Both the position numbers and the translations under genes were made by a program. The notes beneath the pieces were generated by a model that was not told where the DNA came from, did no database searches, and was given only the letters and a program-made list of their open reading frames with translations. Positions 1-6,443 of a stretch of DNA of 11,494 nt are shown here, one piece after another. This DNA is from Dietzia timorensis (lineage in GTDB: Bacteria > Actinomycetota > Actinomycetes > Mycobacteriales > Mycobacteriaceae): assembly GCF_020742175.1 (NCBI RefSeq), contig NZ_DYXM01000201.1:1-11494 (forward strand). The letters run 5' to 3'. Numbering within the stretch: the stretch's first letter is position 1; the number at the start of each line of letters is the position of its first letter.

Positions 1-833
1 AAGAGCTCGGGGGAGGAGGCCCCGTCGATGCTGATCTCGTTGGCCCTGTTTCCTCCTCGTACGCGCACGTCGAAGCCGCTCAGTGCGCCGGCGAGGCTGT
101 CCAGTTCGGATGCGGGCACGTCGTCGGGGAAAGTCGCCACCACGCCGTCACTGAGCCCGAGTGAGGAGATCTGTTCGGGTGAGCCCGTCGCGACAACGCT
201 GCCGCGGTCGATGATGACGACGGAGTCCGAAAGTTCGGCCGCCTCGTCCATGAGGTGGGTGGTGAGCAGCACGGCGACGCCATCGCGGCGAAGAGCGCGG
301 ACGAGGTCCCACACGGCGATGCGTGACTGGGCGTCGAGTCCGGCCGTGGGTTCGTCGAGGAACACCAATTCCGGTTTGCCGACGATGGCGCAGGCGAGGG
401 ACAGACGCTGCTGTTGCCCGCCGGATAGCCGGCGGTACGGGGTGCGGCCGTGTTCACGCATACCAAGTGTGTCGAGCAGCCAGTCGACGTCGAGCGGGTC
501 CGCATAGAACGAGGCGATGAGCCGCAGCATTTCCTCGGTGCGTGACGCGGAGTAGGCGCCGCCACCCTGCAACATCATCCCGACCCGGGCGTGCACCTGC
601 TCGCGGTCGGCGATGGGATCGAGCCCGAAGATCGAGATCGAGCCCTCGTCCGGGGCGATGAAGCCCTCGCACATCTCCACGGTCGATGTCTTTCCTGCGC
701 CATTGGGTCCGAGAAGGGCCATTACCTCACCCCGATGGAGATCCAGATCGATTCCGTCGACCGCGGTGGTGTCGCCGTATCGGCGAACCAGCCCGCGGGC
801 ACGCAGTGCGAGAGTCTCGTCGGCCTTGGTCAC
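1..833 (-). CDS. ABC-2 type (drug exporter family) ATP-binding protein, 3' end cut by window edge
   Basis: This is the cytoplasmic ATPase subunit of an ABC exporter of the daunorubicin-resistance/ABC-2 class. I translated 277 codons with no stop before the edge. Seen: Walker A GPNGAGKTS at residues 42-50, Q-loop Gln89, signature LSGGQQQR at 136-143, Walker B LVFLDEP at 156-162 followed by TAGLD, and switch histidine in TTH at 191-193. An additional C-terminal segment starts near residue 220, usual in this class. The GTG start at 833-831 overlaps the TGA of mptB in a GTGA quartet, so the two genes are probably translationally coupled. The same order (mptB followed by exporter genes Rv1458c-Rv1456c) is known in M. 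tuberculosis, where the permeases come next; here they would lie beyond the left edge. The substrate is unknown. Export of a cell-envelope precursor is conceivable from the link to mptB, but this is inference. The family call is firm; the substrate is not. Confidence 0.93.
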   Translation of the reverse strand, partial: MTKADETLALRARGLVRRYGDTTAVDGIDLDLHRGEVMALLGPNGAGKTSTVEMCEGFIAPDEGSISIFGLDPIADREQVHARVGMMLQGGGAYSASRTEEMLRLIASFYADPLDVDWLLDTLGMREHGRTPYRRLSGGQQQRLSLACAIVGKPELVFLDEPTAGLDAQSRIAVWDLVRALRRDGVAVLLTTHLMDEAAELSDSVVIIDRGSVVATGSPEQISSLGLSDGVVATFPDDVPASELDSLAGALSGFDVRVRGGNRANEISIDGASSPEL

Positions 834-2590
834 GATGTCGATGTTATGTCCTCGCGTGCGCGCCCCGAGCTACCGCCCTGTGCGATCCGGTCAAGGCGGA
901 GATACCCCGGCCGCCAGGCGCAGAGAAGAAGCCCGATCCCGAGGACTATCACCGTGGCGACCCAGGCACCGATCGTCACCGACGGAGGCGGGCCGTACCC
1001 AGGCGGGAGCACGAAGCACGCAAGAAGCGCGGAATACCCGATGACAAGGAGACGGAAGCGCCACGCCGACACCCACGCGGCGAGCGGAACCATTGCCCAA
1101 AGTGCGTACCAGGGCTGGACGACGGGGAACATGAGAACAATGCCGAGAAGCGCAAGCCCCATTCCTCCGAGGGGGTGCAGGTGCCCCTTCCACACGACCC
1201 ACAGCAGCCAAAGCGTCCACAGGCCGGCGACAAGCATCCCGCCTGTCTGGGTGATCGCGAGCACCTGCTCGGTGTGATCGCCAAGTCCGAGTATTTGCCC
1301 GACCGCGCCGACGATGACGCCGAACGCCGTGGGCAGCGACAGCCAGGACCGCACCGCCGTGGCTGCGCCGAGCTTGGTCAGCCAGCCGAGTCCGGAATCG
1401 GTCACCGCCATCGCGATGAGCGTTGTCGCGATCGAAAGGGCCGCCATGACTCCCACCGCGCGCAGCAATGCGCCCCAGCTCGTGCCGATCCGGCGGGCGA
1501 GCGCGATTCCGACGAAGCCGAGGGCGACGGCGACCGGCAGTTTGACCATCGCCGCCGCTGTCACCAATACCGTTCCCACGACGAATAACGCGTACTCGCG
1601 CTTTTCCCACCGCCCCACGTGATCGGTGGCGCGGAGAACCGCGACGAGCCCGACGCCTAGGAATCCGAGCATTACCGATTCGCTGTGGATGCCGCTGACG
1701 AGATGGAAAAGTACGAGTGGGTTGCCAACGCCCAGCCACAGTGCGGCGACATCGGATACGCCGCAGCGGCGCGCGAGGCGGGGGATGGCCCAGGCTGTCG
1801 CGATGATCCCGATGACGGCAAAGATGCGGTGTAGCGCAAGTCCGGCGACGACGTTGTCGCCGGTGATATCGAAGACAAAGCGTTCGATCGCGAGAAAGCC
1901 GGGGCCGTACTGGTTCGCCGTTTCGCGCCACATTGTCGGGACGTTGATCGTGAGCGGATGGTCGACCCCGAGCGCCGCCACCGGTCCGAGCGAATATGGA
2001 TCCTTGAGTACCTCTGCCATCGCGCCGTGAGCGAGGTAGCTGTAGACGTCCTTGGAGAACATCGGCGGAGCGACGGCCAGTGGGATGGCCCACGCGGCGA
2101 TGATTCGGTCGAGTTCGAGCCGCCGCAGAGTGGGCAGAGGCCTTCCGCGGAATGAGCGGCCAAGTGCGTAGTAACCAAGGGCGAGCCAGCACAGGGTGAG
2201 CGACACCATGCCGATCATCGCGATGGTCATCGAGCCCTGCTGGACGCGAAGCAGGAAGCCGACGACCCGTTCGCCCTGGGCCGGGTTCTGCAACACCGGC
2301 AACGCGCCGGCGCCGACAGCGCCGAATGCCATGAGCATCGACGCCGCCGTGCCCAGCAGCCGAAGCCTAGCGACGCGGATGGCGCGGATTTCGTCGAGAG
2401 GTTGGTGCGCCTGCTCGGACGTCGCGATCCGGGAGGCTGCCGCCCCGAAGGCGGCCGAGGCGTACCCGAGCCTCTCGCTCCACCAGGCGCCGAGGCTCCG
2501 TTTTCCGCCGGCTTGGCCCGTGGGGGTGTCGCTCGGGGGGCCGCCCGATACCTGGTCAGGAGACGCGTGGATCTGCGGTTGGTCTTCCAC
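830..2590 (-). CDS. mptB: MptB, polyprenol-phosphomannose-dependent alpha-1,6-mannosyltransferase
   Basis: This integral-membrane GT-C glycosyltransferase uses polyprenyl-phosphomannose to start the alpha-1,6-mannan backbone of lipomannan/lipoarabinomannan on the outer face of the membrane. The product is 586 aa, close to the roughly 560-590 aa usual for MptB. Seen: a hydrophilic N-terminus of about 75 residues; many hydrophobic segments (for example 79-100, 119-143, 252-270, 334-364, 376-397, 447-467, 477-490, 512-528, 538-557); the extracytoplasmic acidic loop SKDVYSY at 179-185, as expected for a GT-C enzyme; NPLVLFHLVSGIHSES at 290-305; and QPWYALWA at 492-499. I chose GTG at 2590 because AAGGAG (2603-2598) lies 7 nt upstream. 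An in-frame TTG at 2644 has no such site. The gene is divergent from sufR, as in M. tuberculosis (Rv1459c/Rv1460). The related MptA is the main alternative, but synteny favours MptB. Confidence 0.92.
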   Translation of the reverse strand: MEDQPQIHASPDQVSGGPPSDTPTGQAGGKRSLGAWWSERLGYASAAFGAAASRIATSEQAHQPLDEIRAIRVARLRLLGTAASMLMAFGAVGAGALPVLQNPAQGERVVGFLLRVQQGSMTIAMIGMVSLTLCWLALGYYALGRSFRGRPLPTLRRLELDRIIAAWAIPLAVAPPMFSKDVYSYLAHGAMAEVLKDPYSLGPVAALGVDHPLTINVPTMWRETANQYGPGFLAIERFVFDITGDNVVAGLALHRIFAVIGIIATAWAIPRLARRCGVSDVAALWLGVGNPLVLFHLVSGIHSESVMLGFLGVGLVAVLRATDHVGRWEKREYALFVVGTVLVTAAAMVKLPVAVALGFVGIALARRIGTSWGALLRAVGVMAALSIATTLIAMAVTDSGLGWLTKLGAATAVRSWLSLPTAFGVIVGAVGQILGLGDHTEQVLAITQTGGMLVAGLWTLWLLWVVWKGHLHPLGGMGLALLGIVLMFPVVQPWYALWAMVPLAAWVSAWRFRLLVIGYSALLACFVLPPGYGPPPSVTIGAWVATVIVLGIGLLLCAWRPGYLRLDRIAQGGSSGRAREDITSTS

Positions 2591-2597
2591 GCATCTG

Positions 2598-2603
2598 CTC
2601 CTT
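2598..2603 (-). promoter_or_regulatory. Ribosome binding site deciding the mptB start
   Basis: AAGGAG on the minus strand lies 7 nt before GTG 2590. It is the only good Shine-Dalgarno near the 5' end of the frame and argues against the 18-codon longer TTG version. Confidence 0.75.
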
Positions 2604-2689
2604 CGCTGCCGTCCGCACCTCGCGGCCGGGCCGCGCGGTGTCAATTGCCCACTACACGAGCGCGCCCGATCACTCGCACGCCGTCCGTA

Positions 2690-2706
2690 TTCTCTCGGTT
2701 CTCTCG
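2690..2706. repeat. Tandem 8-bp direct repeat in the mptB-sufR intergenic region
   Basis: TTCTCTCG occurs at 2690-2697 and again at 2699-2706, separated by one G. It lies about 100 bp upstream of the mptB start and might be part of its leader or a binding site, or may be chance. Function unknown. Confidence 0.4.
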
Positions 2707-2712
2707 CTCCAC

Positions 2713-2728
2713 CATAGTTTTCCCTATG
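2713..2728. repeat. Short inverted repeat CATAG-N6-CTATG between mptB and sufR
   Basis: Perfect 5-bp arms at 2713-2717 and 2724-2728 flank a 6-bp spacer (TTTTCC). The site is AT-rich compared with its surroundings and lies 123-138 bp upstream of the mptB start. It could be an operator or overlap an mptB promoter, but I found no convincing -35/-10 pair there. Short arms make chance occurrence possible. Confidence 0.4.
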
Positions 2729-2736
2729 ACGTCGGA

Positions 2737-2754
2737 CGCCGAGTTCCCTCGGCG
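2737..2754. repeat. GC-rich inverted repeat (7-bp arms, 4-nt loop) between mptB and sufR
   Basis: CGCCGAG at 2737-2743 is exactly complementary to CTCGGCG at 2748-2754, with loop TTCC. It lies between the two divergent genes. No T-run follows directly on either strand, so a classical intrinsic terminator is unlikely. It may be a DNA-binding site or a small hairpin in an mptB leader. Role not known. Confidence 0.45.
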
Positions 2755-2791
2755 CCCGGCACCGATTGCGTCCTTTTTCGGGGTGGAATTA

Positions 2792-2819
2792 TTTACGAAA
2801 CATATATGTTGCGTAATGT
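2792..2819 (+). promoter_or_regulatory. Putative sufR operon promoter
   Basis: TTTACG (2792-2797) resembles a -35 box and TAATGT (2814-2819) a -10 box, with a 16-bp spacer. Transcription would begin near 2826, leaving a leader of under 20 nt before the AGGAGG at 2831-2836. The stretch is unusually AT-rich for this window. Almost the whole promoter is covered by the palindrome described separately. This is pattern matching, not proof. Confidence 0.5.
2793..2816. promoter_or_regulatory. 24-bp palindrome, candidate SufR operator
   Basis: Eleven of 12 base pairs are symmetric about the centre between 2804 and 2805. The core AACATATATGTT is perfect, the flanks are TTACG and CGTAA, and the one mismatch is A2798/G2811. 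It lies 28 bp upstream of the sufR ATG, between and overlapping the putative -35 and -10. SufR proteins are known in cyanobacteria, Mycobacterium and Streptomyces as Fe-S cluster repressors binding inverted repeats upstream of suf genes, so autoregulation through this site is the natural inference. Confidence 0.7.
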
Positions 2820-2830
2820 AGAGAGGCGTG

Positions 2831-2836
2831 AGGAGG
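2831..2836 (+). promoter_or_regulatory. Ribosome binding site deciding the sufR start
   Basis: A perfect AGGAGG lies 7 nt before ATG 2844. The adjacent in-frame TTG at 2841 would be only 4 nt away and is disfavoured. Confidence 0.8.
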
Positions 2837-2843
2837 TGAGTTG

Positions 2844-3557
2844 ATGTCTGTCGCACCTATTGCACCCGAAAGTAAACCCGATTCGCCATCGAGCGGGGAC
2901 GCCGGGGCCGGTACTCGAGAGAAGGTTCTCGGTCATCTGCTGCGGCATCCGGATTCGACGGCTGCGGAAGTTGCCCAGACGCTGTCCCTCACTCCGACGG
3001 CGGTGCGCCGCCACCTGGAAAATCTCGCAGAAGAGTCGTTGGTAGAAACGATTCGTCGGCCTTCGGGAGGACGTGGACGCCCGGCGCGAGCCTGGCGGAT
3101 CACCGCTCGAGGCCGTGGTCTGCGGGGCGATTCCAACGGGCAGCTCGCTCTTGGGGCGCTTGAGGCCCTCCGAGAGGCGGGTGGTTCGGAAGCGGTGTAC
3201 AAGTTCGCCTCGCGTCGTTTCTCTGCTCTTGTCGCCGGTGTCGAACCGGCCTCGGGACCGGACGATGTCGAACGCGCGGCGAGGGATCTCGCGACGGCCC
3301 TGTCGGAGGCGGGTTACGAAGCAACGGTGGACGAATCCATTGCCGGGGTGCAGCTTTGCCAGCACCATTGCCCGGTGTGGGACGTCGCCTCGAGCTGTCC
3401 GGAGCTGTGCGCCGCAGAGCAGGACGTGCTCGAGGTCAAGCTCGGTACACATATCCAACGCCTGGCGACGTTGGCCGTGGGTAACTGTGCGTGCACCACG
3501 AACATTCCCGTTCTAGATGGCCAGCCGGAACCGGAAGAGGTCGGCGATGTCTCCTAG
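2844..3557 (+). CDS. sufR: SufR, iron-sulfur-sensing transcriptional repressor of the suf operon
   Basis: The 237-aa protein has a winged helix-turn-helix at about residues 25-90 (recognition region around LTPTAVRRHLENL, 49-61, then the Gly/Arg-rich wing GGRGRPARAW, 75-84) and a C-terminal cysteine cluster. The cysteines are C172, C176, C185, C189, C215 and C217, in the pattern C-X3-C-X8-C-X3-C-X25-C-X-C. Members of this family (cyanobacterial SufR, Rv1460) bind an Fe-S cluster through C-terminal cysteines and repress suf genes when the cluster is intact. The gene is first in the suf operon and divergent from mptB, exactly as in M. tuberculosis. ATG 2844 is chosen from AGGAGG at 2831. A candidate operator lies immediately upstream. 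Cluster type and the ligand set cannot be told from sequence. Confidence 0.94.
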   Translation: MSVAPIAPESKPDSPSSGDAGAGTREKVLGHLLRHPDSTAAEVAQTLSLTPTAVRRHLENLAEESLVETIRRPSGGRGRPARAWRITARGRGLRGDSNGQLALGALEALREAGGSEAVYKFASRRFSALVAGVEPASGPDDVERAARDLATALSEAGYEATVDESIAGVQLCQHHCPVWDVASSCPELCAAEQDVLEVKLGTHIQRLATLAVGNCACTTNIPVLDGQPEPEEVGDVS

Positions 3558-3616
3558 CTCCCGGAATTGGACGTTCTGACCACAAACCTGCACGATTTCC
3601 CTGATAAACGACCGTC

Positions 3617-3631
3617 GGCAGCGTGACTGCC
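3617..3631. repeat. Small inverted repeat in the sufR-sufB gap
   Basis: GGCAG (3617-3621) and CTGCC (3627-3631) flank CGTGA. The 114-bp gap (3558-3671) is the largest inside the operon. I see no strong promoter in it: a TAATAA at 3649-3654 is too close to the sufB start and lacks a good -35. The repeat may be a minor mRNA hairpin or chance. Confidence 0.3.
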
Positions 3632-3671
3632 CTTGCATTGCCAGACGTAATAACCGAAAGGACGAGGTCGA

Positions 3672-5129
3672 ATGACTCTCAGCCAGGACCAAGTGTCGGC
3701 CGAGACAACAGAGCGCGAATTGACCACAGACGAGGAAATCATCGATTCGATCGGTGCTTACCAGTTTGGCTGGCACGACAGTGACGCCGCCGGCGCCGCC
3801 GCCCAGCGTGGCCTCTCGCAGAATGTTGTTCGCGATATCTCGGGCAAGAAGTCCGAACCCGAGTGGATGCTCGAGGCACGCCTGAAGGCGCTCCGTATCT
3901 TCGAGAAGAAGCCGATGCCCACGTGGTCGGCCGACCTGTCCGGCATCGACTTCGAGAACATCAAGTACTTCGTCCGGTCCACGGAGAAGCAGGCCACCAG
4001 CTGGGAAGAGCTGCCCGAGGACATCAAGGCCACCTACGACAAGCTCGGCATCCCGGAGGCGGAGAAGCAGCGCCTCGTCGCCGGTGTCGCCGCTCAGTAC
4101 GAGTCCGAGGTCGTCTACCACCAGATCCGCGAGGACCTGGAGAGCCAGGGCGTCATCTTCGTCGACACCGACTCCGGTCTTCGCGAGCACCCCGAGCTGT
4201 TCAAGGAGTACTTCGGCTCGGTCATTCCGGCCGGGGACAACAAGTTCTCCGCGCTCAACACCGCAGTGTGGTCCGGCGGTTCCTTCATCTACGTCCCGCC
4301 GGGCGTCCACGTGGACATCCCGCTGCAGGCCTACTTCCGCATCAATACCGAGAACATGGGCCAGTTCGAGCGCACTCTCATCATCGTCGACGAGGGCGCT
4401 TACGTGCACTACGTCGAGGGTTGCACCGCGCCGATCTACAAGTCCGACTCGCTGCACTCCGCGGTCGTCGAGATCATCGTGAAGAAGGGCGGCCGTTGCC
4501 GCTACACGACGATCCAGAACTGGTCGAACAACGTCTACAACCTCGTCACCAAGCGTGCGCGCGCCGAAGAGGGCGCCACGATGGAGTGGATCGACGGCAA
4601 CATCGGCTCCAAGGTCACGATGAAGTACCCGGCCGTGTGGATGACCGGTGAGCACGCCAAGGGCGAGGTTCTGTCCGTGGCGTTCGCCGGCGAGGGACAG
4701 CATCAGGACACCGGTTCGAAGATGGTGCACCTCGCGCCGAACACCTCGTCCTCGATCGTCTCCAAGTCCGTCGCCCGTGGCGGTGGACGCTCGGCGTACC
4801 GCGGTCTGATTCAGGTCAACCCGGGCGCCAAGGGCAGCAAGTCCACAGTCAAATGTGATGCTCTGCTGGTCGATAACATCTCCCGATCCGACACCTACCC
4901 GTACGTCGATATCCGCGAGGACGACGTGACGATGGGCCACGAGGCCACTGTGTCCAAGGTCTCCGACGACCAGCTGTTCTACCTCATGAGCCGCGGTATG
5001 GACGAGGACGAGGCCATGGCCATGATCGTCCGCGGCTTCGTCGAGCCGATCGCGAAGGAACTCCCGATGGAGTACGCGCTCGAGCTCAACCGTCTGATCG
5101 AGCTGCAAATGGAAGGATCGGTGGGTTAA
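3672..5129 (+). CDS. sufB: SufB, Fe-S cluster assembly scaffold subunit of SufBCD
   Basis: SufB is the scaffold subunit of the cytosolic SufBC2D complex, receiving persulfide sulfur and building the nascent Fe-S cluster with SufD. The product is 485 aa, normal for an intein-free actinobacterial SufB. Seen: the conserved beta-helix core from about residue 190; GGSFIYVPPGV at 202-212; Cys251 in EGCTAPIY; Cys395 in TVKCDALL; and Glu424 in MGHEATVSK. Cys395 and Glu424 keep the 29-residue spacing of E. coli Cys405 and Glu434, which are the functional residues there. M. tuberculosis SufB carries an intein at the cysteine corresponding to Cys251; here the frame is uninterrupted. The start ATG is preceded by GAAAGGA and GAGG. 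It is followed by sufD after 3 nt. Confidence 0.98.
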   Translation: MTLSQDQVSAETTERELTTDEEIIDSIGAYQFGWHDSDAAGAAAQRGLSQNVVRDISGKKSEPEWMLEARLKALRIFEKKPMPTWSADLSGIDFENIKYFVRSTEKQATSWEELPEDIKATYDKLGIPEAEKQRLVAGVAAQYESEVVYHQIREDLESQGVIFVDTDSGLREHPELFKEYFGSVIPAGDNKFSALNTAVWSGGSFIYVPPGVHVDIPLQAYFRINTENMGQFERTLIIVDEGAYVHYVEGCTAPIYKSDSLHSAVVEIIVKKGGRCRYTTIQNWSNNVYNLVTKRARAEEGATMEWIDGNIGSKVTMKYPAVWMTGEHAKGEVLSVAFAGEGQHQDTGSKMVHLAPNTSSSIVSKSVARGGGRSAYRGLIQVNPGAKGSKSTVKCDALLVDNISRSDTYPYVDIREDDVTMGHEATVSKVSDDQLFYLMSRGMDEDEAMAMIVRGFVEPIAKELPMEYALELNRLIELQMEGSVG

Positions 5130-5132
5130 TCC

Positions 5133-6362
5133 ATGGCAACGACTGAAAAGGCCACCGATCTCGTGCCGGGCAAGGTCACCGGTGCCACCGCGGGCAAGGA
5201 ATTCGACGCTTCGCTCACCAAGGGTGACGTCTTCACGTCTCGCGACGTGGAGGCCTTCGAGGTGCCCACCTTCAAGGACGAAGTCTGGCGTTTCACCCCG
5301 CTCAAGCGGCTTCGAGGTCTCCACGACGGCAAGGGAGTCGAGGTCACGGGCTCGATTGAGCTGACCGTGGGCGATAACGACGGAAACCCGGTCGACGGCG
5401 TCAGCGTGGAAAATGTCGCCACCGACGATCCCCGCATCGGGGAGGCCGGGGAGCCGCGCGATCGCGTGCAGGCACAGGCCTTCACGTCGACCGACACCGC
5501 GACGATCGTGACGGTCGCCAAGGAGCGCGAGCTCGAGACCCCGGTGGTCGTGAAGATGACGGGCCCCGGCGAGGGCAAGGTCGCCTTCGCCCATACCCAG
5601 ATCCGTGTCGAGCGCTTCGCGCGGGCGATCGTCGTTCTCGACCAGGTCGGCAGCGGAACGATCGGCGAGAATGTCGAGTTCATCGTCGACGACGGCGGCT
5701 ACCTCGAGGTCATTACCGTGCAGGACTGGGAGGACGACGCCGCCCACCTCGCCGGCCATCACCTCAAGGTCGGACGCGACGCTCGCGTGCGATACACCGC
5801 AGCGTCCTTCGGCGGCGAGCTGATCCGAGTGTCCTCCGATGGTCACTTCACGGCGCCCGGCGGAGAGATCGAGATGTTCGGCCTCTACTTCGCGGACGAC
5901 GGCCAGCACATCGAGCATCGTCTTCTCGTCGATCACGATACCCCGAACTGCCGCTCGAACATCATGTACAAGGGTGCGCTGCAGGCGGACAAGACGTCGA
6001 AGCTTCCCGATGCCCACGCGGTCTGGGTTGGCGACGTGCTCATTCGTGCGGCCGCTACCGGCACCGACACCTACGAGCTGAACCGTAACCTCATCCTCAC
6101 CGACGGCGCGCGCGCCGACTCCATTCCGAACCTGGAGATCGAGACCGGCGAGATCGAGGGCGCAGGCCACGCGAGTGCAACCGGACGTTTCGATGACGAC
6201 CAGCTGTTCTACTTTCAGGCCCGCGGCATCCCGGAGGAAGTCGCTCGCCGGCTCGTCGTACGCGGATTCTTCGGCGAGGTGATCGCCAAGATCTCCGTCA
6301 AGGATGTCCGTGAGCGTCTCGCGGAGTACGTCGAGGACGAGCTCGCGCTCGTCGGCGTCTAG
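5133..6362 (+). CDS. sufD: SufD, Fe-S cluster assembly subunit of SufBCD
   Basis: SufD is a SufB paralogue that pairs with SufB in the SufBC2D scaffold and helps iron entry and cluster formation. The product is 409 aa, usual for the family. Seen: an N-terminal alpha-helical region to about residue 60 with the motif VWRFTPL (51-57); a beta-helix core; the family block TSKLPDAHAVWVGDVLIRA at 288-306; and His346 in EGAGHASATG, which corresponds by position in the motif to functional His360 of E. coli. The C-terminal part (355-409) resembles that of SufB, for example DDQLFYFQARGIPEEVARRLVVRGF. The gene begins 3 nt after the sufB stop, so translation is probably coupled. An 81-bp gap with a strong hairpin separates it from sufC. 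Confidence 0.97.
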   Translation: MATTEKATDLVPGKVTGATAGKEFDASLTKGDVFTSRDVEAFEVPTFKDEVWRFTPLKRLRGLHDGKGVEVTGSIELTVGDNDGNPVDGVSVENVATDDPRIGEAGEPRDRVQAQAFTSTDTATIVTVAKERELETPVVVKMTGPGEGKVAFAHTQIRVERFARAIVVLDQVGSGTIGENVEFIVDDGGYLEVITVQDWEDDAAHLAGHHLKVGRDARVRYTAASFGGELIRVSSDGHFTAPGGEIEMFGLYFADDGQHIEHRLLVDHDTPNCRSNIMYKGALQADKTSKLPDAHAVWVGDVLIRAAATGTDTYELNRNLILTDGARADSIPNLEIETGEIEGAGHASATGRFDDDQLFYFQARGIPEEVARRLVVRGFFGEVIAKISVKDVRERLAEYVEDELALVGV

Positions 6363-6380
6363 CAACCGTTCTACTTAGCG

Positions 6381-6410
6381 GCCCTTCGCCGGGAGTTACC
6401 GGCGAGGGGC
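6381..6410 (+). repeat. Strong stem-loop in the sufD-sufC intergenic gap
   Basis: Arms 6381-6392 (GCCCTTCGCCGG) and 6399-6410 (CCGGCGAGGGGC) form a 12-bp stem with one G-U wobble and a 6-nt loop (GAGTTA). No U-tract follows (next bases GCCACAAACC), so a full intrinsic terminator is unlikely. Its place inside the operon, 18 nt after the sufD stop and 33 nt before sufC, fits an mRNA processing/stability element or partial attenuator that sets SufC level against SufB/SufD. The role is inference; the structure is plain in the sequence. Confidence 0.65.
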
Positions 6411-6443
6411 GCCACAAACCACTTATCGAAAGCGATTGATCTC

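Noticed and set aside
686..1588. A 300-codon plus-strand frame antisense to mptB
   Set aside because: Its product is Arg/His/Asp-rich with no domain, while the opposite strand encodes a clear multi-pass membrane enzyme.
2591..2644. An 18-residue longer MptB starting at TTG 2644
   Set aside because: The extra residues are Arg-rich and unlike a family N-terminus, while AAGGAG sits 7 nt before GTG 2590.
2639..2644. A perfect TTGACA on the minus strand as a -35 box for mptB
   Set aside because: Seventeen bp downstream there is only GAGGTG, with no -10-like sequence at a workable distance.
3649..3654. TAATAA as a -10 box for a separate sufB promoter
   Set aside because: The implied start would fall on the sufB ribosome site, and no -35 match lies at 16-18 bp.
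3513..6365. A 950-codon open frame on the minus strand antisense to sufB and sufD
   Set aside because: It is codon-aligned with the sense genes (sense position 3 is antisense position 1). In that phase antisense stops need sense TTA, CTA or TCA codons, which are avoided in this GC-rich genome. sufB and sufD also happen to share a frame, so the open stretch runs through both. Its protein is a low-complexity Asp/Val/Leu/Arg/Gly mix with no motif.
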